In this document: in pieces, positions 1 through 5,335 of the stretch
Layout: every line of letters starts with the position of its first letter
Numbering within the stretch: position 1 is the stretch's first letter
DNA from: Phyllobacteriaceae bacterium
Lineage (GTDB): Bacteria > Pseudomonadota > Alphaproteobacteria > Rhizobiales > Rhizobiaceae
Reading direction: 5' to 3'
DNA: 11,067 nt
Assembly: GCA_024645155.1 (NCBI GenBank)
Contig: JAHEGF010000043.1
Location: forward strand, 1 to 11,067
Notes under the pieces: generated by a model
The model's input: the letters and a program-made list of their open reading frames with translations, nothing else
Databases searched by the model: none
Told to the model about the DNA's origin: nothing
Translations under genes and position numbers: made by a program

Positions 1-39
1 TTTGCTTGGGTTGCGAGCGAGGTCTTGGCCTGGAAGTAA
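1..39 (+). CDS. C-terminal end of an unidentified rightward gene (partial)
   Basis: Reading frame 1 is open from the window edge and ends in TAA at 37-39, giving the C-terminal residues FAWVASEVLAWK. A strong hairpin terminator starts 25 bases after this stop, which is the usual spacing for the end of a gene. Twelve residues are too few to assign a family. Frame 2 is also open here, to a TAG near 163-165, but its translation does not look like protein. The frame choice therefore rests mainly on the terminator position. Confidence 0.35.
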   Translation, partial: FAWVASEVLAWK

Positions 40-64
40 CGTCCCTTCCCTCCGGGTTGAGACG

Positions 65-105
65 GGCCGGAATGACCCTCGGGTTGTTCCGGCCATTAAC
101 TTTTT
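65..105 (+). terminator. Rho-independent terminator after the partial gene at the left edge
   Basis: Positions 65-77 pair with 82-94 in a 13-bp stem: eight Watson-Crick pairs (GGCCGGAA with TTCCGGCC), two G-T wobbles, then three more pairs, closing a CTCG tetraloop. It is followed by ATTAAC and five T at 101-105. The T run starts a few bases later than in a textbook terminator. The orientation suits the rightward gene ending at 39. Confidence 0.75.
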
Positions 106-220
106 CCGGTTAACCGGCGCATTTGTACTGGTGGAAGTGATTCCATTTGCCCCTGAATCACACTAGGGTCCTGCCTCCAGTTCTCGTAAGTCCCGTCATT
201 AGGTCCGTTTACCAGCTATC

Positions 221-1171
221 ATGACTGATTCGCTTATTGATCTTCCGGACAATCCGATCCCGGAAAACACCGAGACGGGTATATTTCGGTCACGTGAGGG
301 TTTGAAGCTTCGCTACGCCCGGTTTCCGGCCATTTCCACCCCATTAAAGGGCACGGTGGTGATCCTGCACGGCCGCAACGAATGCGTTGAGAAATATTTC
401 GAAACTGCTGCTGACCTGACCCGGCGCGGTTTTGCGGTCGCCACCTTCGACTGGCGCGGTCAAGGCGGATCGCAGCGCCTGGTCGGAGATCCGCACCGCG
501 GATATGTCGACAGTTATCATGACTATGTTTCCGATCTCGACTGCTTTTTTCGCGACATCGTTCTGCCTGATTGCCGCGGGCCGTATTTCATTCTTGGACA
601 TTCAACAGGGTCGCTCGTTGCGCTCCTTGCAACACCCGCACTCGCCAACAGGGTCAACCGCATGGTGTTGAGCGCACCGCTGCTTGGTTTGGCAACCTTG
701 CCGTCTTCGGAACATGTCGTGCACACAATTGCCAGCTTTTTCTATTCGATCGGTCTCGGCCGGATCTACATGGGCGGCGGCCCGCGCCCCGCTGAAGCCA
801 AACCGTTTGAGAATAATGTTCTGACGTCCGACCGCGACCGCTATCAGCGCAATGCGCATCTTTTTGAATCCGCACCACACCTGGCACTGGGTGGCGCTAC
901 GGCAGCCTGGCTCAACGCGACATTCAACGCCATTGCCCAGGTTCGCAAACAGGAATTCGCGGCCGCGATCCATATACCGGTGCTTATGGTCGCCGCAGGG
1001 GCCGATACGGTCGTTTCGAACCGTGCCATCGAACGCCAGGCAAGGAAACTGCGCGCCGGTACACTGTTGACCATTGACGGCGCCAGGCACGAAATCTTGC
1101 AGGAAGCCAATATCTACCGGGAACAGTTTCTCGCCGCGTTTGATGCATTCGTTCCAGGCGATGAAACCTGA
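221..1171 (+). CDS. Alpha/beta hydrolase, lysophospholipase / monoglyceride lipase-like (PldB, COG2267)
   Basis: A 316-residue serine hydrolase of the Hydrolase_4 type, which usually cleaves acyl esters of lysophospholipids or monoacylglycerols. The family signatures appear in order: HGRNE at 50-54 (oxyanion region), FDWRGQGGS at 76-84, the nucleophile elbow GHSTG at 126-130 with Ser128, the acid residue Asp262 in AGADTVVS, and His290 in GARHEIL. Length is normal for the family. There is no signal peptide or membrane segment, so it is probably cytoplasmic or peripheral. An in-frame TAG at 200-202 rules out an earlier start, so ATG 221 is the first start, although its ribosome binding site is poor (an AGG about 15 bases upstream). 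It faces hisN tail to tail with a 37-bp gap and no clear terminator. Triad assignment is secure; the actual substrate is not known. Confidence 0.9.
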   Translation: MTDSLIDLPDNPIPENTETGIFRSREGLKLRYARFPAISTPLKGTVVILHGRNECVEKYFETAADLTRRGFAVATFDWRGQGGSQRLVGDPHRGYVDSYHDYVSDLDCFFRDIVLPDCRGPYFILGHSTGSLVALLATPALANRVNRMVLSAPLLGLATLPSSEHVVHTIASFFYSIGLGRIYMGGGPRPAEAKPFENNVLTSDRDRYQRNAHLFESAPHLALGGATAAWLNATFNAIAQVRKQEFAAAIHIPVLMVAAGADTVVSNRAIERQARKLRAGTLLTIDGARHEILQEANIYREQFLAAFDAFVPGDET

Positions 1172-1208
1172 ACAAGACTGGAGAGCTTCACGTCCAGATG
1201 GAAACGCA

Positions 1209-1982
1209 CTAGTTGTTCAATATTGCAAGAGCCGCGTCATGCAGTTTCTGGTTGGCCGATGCAAGAACGCGGCCGCCATTTTCCGCCGGTCCACCGTCCC
1301 AGGTCGTCACCACTCCGCCGGCCTTCTCTATTATCGGTATCAGTGCCACAATGTCATAGCTGTGCAATCCGCATTCACACACCATGTCGACGAAGCCCGC
1401 CGCCACCAGCGCATATCCGTAGCAGTCCGTCCCGTAGCGCGCCAGTTGCACAGATCCCTCAAGACTGTCGTATCGCCTTTTATCTTCGCCGGTGAACAAT
1501 GCGGGCGTCGTCGTCATCATGGTTGCGTTCGCCAGCGCCTCGGTCGAACGCGTGGCGAGCACGCGATTGACTCCCGGTCCTTCAAAGTAGCTTTTAACGC
1601 CATCGCTGTAGAACAGCTCACCGGTAAAGGGCTGCGACATCATACCGGCGACTGCAGCGCCATCCTGTTTAAGCCCGACCAGCGTTCCCCATAGCGGGAG
1701 ACCCGAAATAAAAGCACGCGTTCCGTCGATCGGGTCTATGACCCAGACGTGTCTGGCATCGGCGTTTTCGCTGCCAAATTCCTCGCCAACAATGCCATGT
1801 CCGGGAAATTCGCTTCTGATCAACGCACGGATCGCCAGTTCAGATGCCTTGTCAGCTTCGGTAACCGGATCAAATCCGCCCGCGGCCTTGTTTGCCACCT
1901 CCGAATTGCACCGGAAACGCGGCAGGGTTTCAGCTGCGGCGGTTGCCGCTAGTTTCCTTATAAAATCGGGTGAAATTTGCAT
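1209..1982 (-). CDS. hisN: Histidinol-phosphatase of the inositol monophosphatase family (HisN)
   Basis: A 257-residue Mg2+-dependent phosphatase predicted to turn L-histidinol phosphate into L-histidinol, the penultimate stage of histidine biosynthesis, in the cytoplasm. Metal-binding motifs are all visible: DPVTEADK (38-45), GEEFG with Glu67, the DPIDGT box at 83-88 with Asp83 and Asp86, and Asp210 in SYDIVALIPIIEKAGG. The stretch ALIPIIEKAGGVVTTWDG, followed by NGGRVLASAN, matches the HisN branch better than inositol monophosphatases or CysQ. Length is typical. ATG 1982 is preceded only by a weak GGGT. The upstream neighbour on the other strand is the small-RNA gene, so the roughly 100 bp between them must hold two divergent promoters; I cannot pick out a convincing -10 for hisN. 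An inositol-1-phosphatase role cannot be fully excluded. Confidence 0.88.
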   Translation of the reverse strand: MQISPDFIRKLAATAAAETLPRFRCNSEVANKAAGGFDPVTEADKASELAIRALIRSEFPGHGIVGEEFGSENADARHVWVIDPIDGTRAFISGLPLWGTLVGLKQDGAAVAGMMSQPFTGELFYSDGVKSYFEGPGVNRVLATRSTEALANATMMTTTPALFTGEDKRRYDSLEGSVQLARYGTDCYGYALVAAGFVDMVCECGLHSYDIVALIPIIEKAGGVVTTWDGGPAENGGRVLASANQKLHDAALAILNN

Positions 1983-2036
1983 GATACCCAGCAGCTAATC
2001 GTCAGGAATTTACGATGATCTTTGCTATTGCATAAA

Positions 2037-2062
2037 AAAAGTCACATTCAAACTTGACTTTT
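2037..2062. promoter_or_regulatory. Perfect 8-bp dyad overlapping the small-RNA promoter
   Basis: AAAAGTCA (2037-2044) and TGACTTTT (2055-2062) are exact reverse complements separated by 10 bases. The right arm covers most of the -35 box of the small-RNA promoter, and the dyad lies between the divergently transcribed hisN and small-RNA genes. That is where an operator would be expected, but the bound protein is unknown and the A/T-rich arms make chance more likely than for a GC-rich dyad. Confidence 0.35.
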
Positions 2063-2081
2063 GTGCGCTGCAACATAAATG
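2053..2081 (+). promoter_or_regulatory. Promoter of the MmgR-like small RNA
   Basis: CTTGAC at 2053-2058, with TTGACT at 2054-2059 as the -35 hexamer, is followed after 16 bases by TAAATG (2076-2081), a moderate -10 box. The expected transcription start, about 2088, coincides with the first base of the first hairpin of the RNA. CTTGAC is the usual housekeeping -35 core in rhizobia. The spacer holds TGCGCTGCA at about 2064-2072. Confidence 0.6.
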
Positions 2082-2087
2082 TGTGTC

Positions 2088-2173
2088 GAACGGATTTGAT
2101 TCGTTCATGCCCTCTATGGGCGTTTCCTCCCTAGACTTACAGGCCGCTGCGCTATCGCCGCGGCCTTTTTTTT
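2088..2173 (+). ncRNA. mmgR: MmgR-like (alpha-r8 family) trans-acting small RNA
   Basis: This is a complete small-RNA unit of about 86 nt between hisN and the amidohydrolase gene, with no protein frame. Hairpin 1 pairs 2088-2094 with 2100-2106 (7 bp with one G-T). Hairpin 2 pairs 2107-2112 with 2118-2123 (6 bp with one G-T). The mostly unpaired linker carries TTTCCTCCCT at 2123-2132. Hairpin 3 is the terminator at 2142-2165, followed by eight T. From memory, the rhizobial MmgR RNA (about 77 nt, linked to polyhydroxybutyrate storage) has the same order of elements and the same conserved 10-mer; this needs a covariance-model search. The C-rich core would act as an anti-Shine-Dalgarno seed, blocking ribosome binding sites of target mRNAs, perhaps with Hfq. 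The 3' end abuts the stop codon of the opposite-strand gene with a 2-bp gap. Confidence 0.72.
2142..2173 (+). terminator. Rho-independent terminator of the small RNA
   Basis: GGCCGC (2142-2147) pairs with GCGGCC (2160-2165). After one T-C mismatch, GCG (2149-2151) pairs with CGC (2156-2158) around a CTAT loop. Eight T follow directly (2166-2173). The T run is only on the + strand side, where no protein gene lies upstream, so it marks the end of a non-coding transcript. It is not a normal terminator for the leftward gene that stops at 2176. Confidence 0.9.
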
Positions 2174-2175
2174 GT

Positions 2176-3066
2176 CTACTCTGCAGCCAGTGGCGTTCCG
2201 GTGATATAAGAGGATGGCAAAGCGCTCAACTCGCCAAGGAAGCGACCGATGTCATTGGCCAAAGCAGGAAAACGTGCCTTTTTCCGGTAGGTTTTTTCGT
2301 CAAGATAAAGGCCCCTGTTGATCTCAAGTTGCAGCACATGGATGCCTTGTGACGGCCTTCCGTAATGTTCGGTAATAAATCCGCCCGAATAGGGTTTGTT
2401 GTGGGCGACGGCATACCCTGACGCCTGCAACAGTGTAATCGCCTGGCGACTGAGCAGCGCCGAAGCCGACGTTCCGAACCGGTCGCCAATAACGAAATCA
2501 GGACGGATATTTGATTCACCCGCCTTCACCGTAGCCGGCATAGAATGGCAGTCAATGAGAACGGCGTAGCCGAACCGCGCCCGTGTCGACAGCAGCATCT
2601 CGCGCAACTGCGCATGGTAGGGCTTGTAGAGGTGGTGAATTCGTTCAAACGCTTCTGCAACCGGCAGCTTGCCGTTGTAGATGTTCAAACCCTCTCCAAC
2701 CAGTTTGGGAATTGTACCCAATCCGCCGGCAACCCGGGCCGACCGGGTATTGGCAAATGCCGGCAGCTGCTCGGCAAACATGTGAGGGTCGAGTTCCCAA
2801 GCCTCACGGTTGACATCAAGATAGGCGCGCGGGAATTCGGCAGCCAGCATTGGAATGCCAAACGTCGTTCCAGGTAGCACCAGCTCGTCGACAAAACAGT
2901 CTTCCGATTTTCGGATTACACTTTGCGACAGGCGGGACATCGCAATAAAACGGGGTGGATAGTACCGCCCGCTATGCGGAGAATTGAGAACAACGGGAAG
3001 AGTTTGCCCTTCAGGTGCGACAACCCTGAAAGGGTGAATACCGGCAAAATCGTCATCAACCGGCAT
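2176..3066 (-). CDS. N-formylglutamate amidohydrolase family protein
   Basis: A 296-residue enzyme of the FGase family (PF05013), metal-dependent amidohydrolases related to zinc carboxypeptidases. Members hydrolyse N-formyl-L-glutamate to glutamate and formate, the last step of one histidine-degradation route (HutG type), though many homologues are untested. Conserved blocks are visible in order: VVLNSPHSG (25-33), KSEDCFVDEL (53-62), LDVNREAWELDP (83-94), VLIDCHSMP (169-177), PDFVIGDRFG (189-198), GGFITEHYG (228-236) and QLEINRGLYLDE (246-257). The His and Glu residues in SPHSG, DCHS and LEINRG are probable metal and catalytic residues. ATG 3066 is supported by GGGAG at 3072-3076, five bases upstream. 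No other hut gene is nearby, so a role in histidine breakdown is not shown by context. It reads away from cpdR and ends tail to tail with the small RNA. Confidence 0.87.
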   Translation of the reverse strand: MPVDDDFAGIHPFRVVAPEGQTLPVVLNSPHSGRYYPPRFIAMSRLSQSVIRKSEDCFVDELVLPGTTFGIPMLAAEFPRAYLDVNREAWELDPHMFAEQLPAFANTRSARVAGGLGTIPKLVGEGLNIYNGKLPVAEAFERIHHLYKPYHAQLREMLLSTRARFGYAVLIDCHSMPATVKAGESNIRPDFVIGDRFGTSASALLSRQAITLLQASGYAVAHNKPYSGGFITEHYGRPSQGIHVLQLEINRGLYLDEKTYRKKARFPALANDIGRFLGELSALPSSYITGTPLAAE

Positions 3067-3122
3067 ATGTTCTCCCAGCCCGCATGTTTACGTAATTTCA
3101 AGGTGCCAAATGTGAGCCGCCA

Positions 3123-3139
3123 TGTCCATAGCATGGACA
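3123..3139. promoter_or_regulatory. Perfect 17-bp dyad in the divergent amidohydrolase/cpdR region
   Basis: TGTCCAT (3123-3129) and ATGGACA (3133-3139) are exact reverse complements around the trinucleotide AGC. The site is 57 bp upstream of the amidohydrolase start and about 48 bp upstream of the candidate cpdR -35 box. Compact symmetry with a 3-base centre is typical of an operator for a dimeric helix-turn-helix regulator. The regulator is not identifiable. Confidence 0.45.
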
Positions 3140-3186
3140 GATTGCCATATTGTATTTGCCCTAAAAACCGCCGTATTCACCCCATG

Positions 3187-3216
3187 TTTACTGTCTGGGT
3201 GTTTCATGCCTATCAT
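3187..3216 (+). promoter_or_regulatory. Candidate cpdR promoter
   Basis: TTTACT (3187-3192) and TATCAT (3211-3216) are separated by 18 bases, giving 4/6 and 5/6 matches to the sigma-70 consensus. The expected start near 3223 leaves a leader of about 47 bases before the cpdR ATG. I saw no CtrA-type TTAA-N7-TTAA box nearby. Confidence 0.45.
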
Positions 3217-3269
3217 AGCTGATGCAGGGGCGGTTCAAACCCCGGCTTTTTCGTTTATGGAACGAACAT

Positions 3270-3632
3270 ATGACGCGGATACTTTTAGCCGAAGATGACA
3301 ATGATATGCGCCGCTTCCTTGTCAAGGCGCTGCAAAAGGCCGGTTACGAGGTGACCGACTTTGACAATGGCGCGAGCGCCTATGAGCGGTTGCGTGAAGA
3401 GCCCTTTAATCTGCTTTTGACCGATATCGTCATGCCGGAAATGGACGGCATCGAACTGGCAAGGCGGGCGACCGAGATCGATCCGGACCTCAAGGTCATG
3501 TTTATTACCGGATTTGCCGCAGTGGCATTGAACCCGGATTCAAATGCTCCAAAAGATGCCAAGATACTGTCCAAGCCATTTCACCTGCGAGATCTCGTGG
3601 CCGAGGTCGAAAAAATGATCGAAGCTGCCTGA
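3270..3632 (+). CDS. cpdR: Single-domain response regulator CpdR
   Basis: A 120-residue stand-alone receiver domain with no output domain. Asp9 and Asp10 form the acidic pocket, Asp52 in LLLTDIVMPEMDG is the phosphate acceptor, Thr80 and Lys102 (in LSKPFHLRDL) are the switch and conserved lysine. The segment VMFITGFAAVALNPDSNAP is characteristic of CpdR. In Caulobacter and Sinorhizobium the unphosphorylated protein primes ClpXP for degradation of cell-cycle substrates, and the CckA-ChpT relay phosphorylates and switches it off. I use ATG 3270, where the receiver fold begins (TRILLAEDD). An in-frame ATG at 3222 would add 16 basic residues unlike the family and would leave almost no leader for the promoter at 3187-3216. 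A weak GGA precedes the chosen start. It is monocistronic, between a divergent enzyme gene and tRNA-Val. Confidence 0.9.
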   Translation: MTRILLAEDDNDMRRFLVKALQKAGYEVTDFDNGASAYERLREEPFNLLLTDIVMPEMDGIELARRATEIDPDLKVMFITGFAAVALNPDSNAPKDAKILSKPFHLRDLVAEVEKMIEAA

Positions 3633-3673
3633 CGGGTTTGTGTCCGGCATCCGTCAACGGCAATGAAATCCGG

Positions 3674-3702
3674 TTGACGCGCACCACGTTTCTATGGTCT
3701 AT
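3674..3702 (+). promoter_or_regulatory. Promoter of tRNA-Val with GC-rich discriminator
   Basis: TTGACG (3674-3679) is followed after 17 bases by GTCTAT (3697-3702). The next bases, CCGCGCGCG (3703-3711), form a GC-rich discriminator just before the tRNA begins at 3715, leaving a very short 5' leader. A strong -35 with a GC-rich discriminator is the usual arrangement for stable-RNA promoters under stringent (ppGpp) control. Confidence 0.6.
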
Positions 3703-3714
3703 CCGCGCGCGAAT

Positions 3715-3789
3715 GGGCGTATAGCTCAGCGGGAGAGCGCCTCGTTGACATCGAGGAGGTCCCTGGTTCAATCCCAGGTACGCCCACCA
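3715..3789 (+). tRNA. tRNA-Val (anticodon GAC)
   Basis: The 75-nt sequence folds into a full cloverleaf. The acceptor stem is GGGCGTA (3715-3721) with TACGCCC (3779-3785). The D stem is GCTC with GAGC (3724-3727, 3735-3738). The anticodon stem is CCTCG with CGAGG (3740-3744, 3752-3756) around loop TTGACAT, giving anticodon GAC at 3747-3749. The T stem is CCTGG with CCAGG (3762-3766, 3774-3778) around TTCAATC. The discriminator is A3786 and the CCA end is encoded at 3787-3789. It decodes GUC and GUU valine codons. No repeat of its 3' end or integrase gene is seen, so there is no sign of use as an attachment site. Confidence 0.97.
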
Positions 3790-3846
3790 TTTTCCCGGCC
3801 ATCGCGAAATGCGCAGGTAATTCTAGAACCCCGGCGAGCGATCCCG

Positions 3847-5244
3847 CTACCCGGCGGCGCCTTTCAGTTTCCATGCAGCAACAGGCGCGGCAATGCCCCG
3901 GACATTCTGAGGCTTCATCTTACCGAATCGAAAGATGTCCTGTTCCAATCCAGCCTGTTCCTTTTTAACCTGGGCAATCAATGCGTCGCTGACAATGAAT
4001 TGCGTATCGTGCTCGCGCGTCAGGGCCTCAAGGCGGCTCGCGATATTCACCGTACTGCCAAGCACGGCAAATTCCAGACGGCTGGCGCCGATATCGCCGA
4101 GTACCGCCGGTCCGTAATGAGCACCCACCCGGACGCGCACCGGTTCCGACTGCGCGCTTGCTGAACTCCTGTTCCAGGCGTCGACACTGGCGATCATCGC
4201 AAGACCGCAGCGCAAAGCGTTGACCGCATCCTGCTTGCCCGCCAGCGGCGTCCCGAAAGTTGCCATCAATCCGTCGCCGAGATACTTGTCGAGGGTCCCC
4301 GAATGCCGGAATACTTCGCGCTCCATGAGCTGAAGAAATTCACGCAGGATCCGTATGACATGTTCAGGCGGATTCGAATCGGCGAATTTGGTAAATCCGA
4401 CAATATCGACAAACAGGACACCAACGTCCTGCGTTCTGATCCGTTTCAGTGGATCGTCGTTTCGGGCAAGTTCCTCAACGACGTTCGGCGAGAAATAGCG
4501 CGACAGATTGGTGCGCTCGCGGTCCGCGGCAGCAAAATCCAGCAGCAGCGTATTTGAGCGGCGTTTTGCAAGCGCGAGAATTCCGGCCACGATCATGAAG
4601 ACCACGATGTGCTGAATGTGATTTCCGAAAATAATCTGGTCAGGATCGATCCAGGGCAACACTTCGGGATAATCTGCAGCCGCCTCGCGTACCCTGCCGG
4701 ATAGTTCCGGAAATCCCGGAAGCTGGAACCATGCCCACACGATGCCAGCAGACCATAATCCGGCAACCCATGTTCCCATCGTCAAAAGTGTGCGCCACGA
4801 ATAGGAAAGCATTGCCGCTGCCAGCAGCACATAAAAATACTCGAACCCTTCAAACCGGAGATTTATTGCCGGCGACCAGTCGAAATTGCGGAACGGATTG
4901 GGCACGGCCTGTGTCCACGTCATTAACGCCAGGTCGCAGAAAAGCAGGAACAGTTCCGGTCTCGACTGTCCGGCCCGCCCGACGCGCAATTGCGCCCAGC
5001 CGATCAGCCCGAATCCGGTAATGATCGCCAGGTAATACAACACCTCCCAACGCGGATTGATGTAAACCGTCAGGATCGCGATTACCGCAAGTGCCGCCCA
5101 ACGCGCGCGCACCGCAAGCAACAGCGCCTCCCGTTTGTCCGCTTCAAGTGCCAACTGGCCATAGGCTTCCTGGCTGTCATAGCGGTCTGCGCTGGTTCCT
5201 GTTATCCGTCTGTCGAAAAAATTGCGCGGCGTTGGCGAATTCAT
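3847..5244 (-). CDS. Membrane-anchored class III adenylate/guanylate cyclase, probably class IIIb
   Basis: A 465-residue protein with an N-terminal membrane module and a C-terminal cyclase catalytic domain. Hydrophobic stretches lie at about 46-62, 68-84, 98-112, 136-150, 154-172 and 210-226, suggesting six helices. The linker contains RYFSPNVVEELA (249-260). The catalytic domain (about 270-460) has both metal-binding aspartates, Asp280 in LFVDIVGFTKFAD and Asp324 in KYLGDG, the purine-contacting Lys320, and transition-state residues Asn400 and Arg404 in GSTVNIASRLEA. Ser397 occupies the position that is Asp in class IIIa cyclases, which fits class IIIb. It is therefore expected to make cAMP from ATP at the inner face of the membrane; specificity is inferred. 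ATG 5244 has GGGAG eight bases upstream. No receptor-like periplasmic domain is obvious. It sits directly downstream of the transporter operon terminator and is probably a separate unit. Confidence 0.88.
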   Translation of the reverse strand: MNSPTPRNFFDRRITGTSADRYDSQEAYGQLALEADKREALLLAVRARWAALAVIAILTVYINPRWEVLYYLAIITGFGLIGWAQLRVGRAGQSRPELFLLFCDLALMTWTQAVPNPFRNFDWSPAINLRFEGFEYFYVLLAAAMLSYSWRTLLTMGTWVAGLWSAGIVWAWFQLPGFPELSGRVREAAADYPEVLPWIDPDQIIFGNHIQHIVVFMIVAGILALAKRRSNTLLLDFAAADRERTNLSRYFSPNVVEELARNDDPLKRIRTQDVGVLFVDIVGFTKFADSNPPEHVIRILREFLQLMEREVFRHSGTLDKYLGDGLMATFGTPLAGKQDAVNALRCGLAMIASVDAWNRSSASAQSEPVRVRVGAHYGPAVLGDIGASRLEFAVLGSTVNIASRLEALTREHDTQFIVSDALIAQVKKEQAGLEQDIFRFGKMKPQNVRGIAAPVAAWKLKGAAG

Positions 5245-5280
5245 GGCGATGGCTCCCGGCGGGAATCTTTATCCAGATAC

Positions 5281-5310
5281 AAAGGCCGCGCGGGTCGTTC
5301 CCGCGCGGCC
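5281..5310 (-). terminator. Terminator of the transporter/ligase operon
   Basis: GGCCGCGCGGG (5284-5294) and CCCGCGCGGCC (5300-5310) form a perfect 11-bp stem with a 5-base loop, 25 bases past the stop of the binding-protein gene. On the minus strand it is followed only by TTTGTATC, so the T tract is short. The very stable GC stem still fits an intrinsic or partly leaky terminator, which could let some transcription reach the cyclase gene. Confidence 0.7.
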
Positions 5311-5335
5311 TGCGATTCTAGTCCGGTCGGCGTTG

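Noticed and set aside
602..1090. 162-codon open frame on the - strand opposite the hydrolase
   Set aside because: It lies wholly inside a gene with a complete catalytic triad in the other frame, and its Cys/Arg-rich translation matches no family.
1172..1208. Bidirectional terminator between the hydrolase and hisN
   Set aside because: Only a 5-bp CTGGA/TCCAG pairing with a large loop and no T run is visible.
1074..1694. 206-codon open frame on the + strand opposite hisN
   Set aside because: It overlaps the end of the hydrolase and most of hisN, is rich in Arg, His and Ser like a frame read against a coding strand, has no ribosome binding site and shows no recognisable motif.
3227..3245. tRNA T-arm-like sequence in the cpdR leader (GGGG, GGTTCAAA, CCCC)
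   Set aside because: No acceptor, D or anticodon stems can be found around it, and the stem is only four pairs with a nine-base loop.
3222..3269. Longer N-terminus for CpdR from ATG 3222
   Set aside because: The extra 16 residues precede a complete receiver fold, are not typical of CpdR, and the predicted transcription start near 3223 would exclude this codon.
3652..3679. Inverted repeat CGTCAAC / GTTGACG after cpdR as a terminator
   Set aside because: It has no T tract on the + strand, and its right arm is the -35 region of the tRNA promoter, so the symmetry may be incidental. It may still weakly slow transcription.
3715..3789. tRNA-Val as an integration site for a mobile element
   Set aside because: No integrase gene, direct repeat of the tRNA 3' end, or shift in base composition is seen on either side.
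3694..4164. 156-codon open frame on the + strand running through tRNA-Val
   Set aside because: A protein gene reading through the whole tRNA and the end of the cyclase gene is not credible; the tRNA fold is complete.
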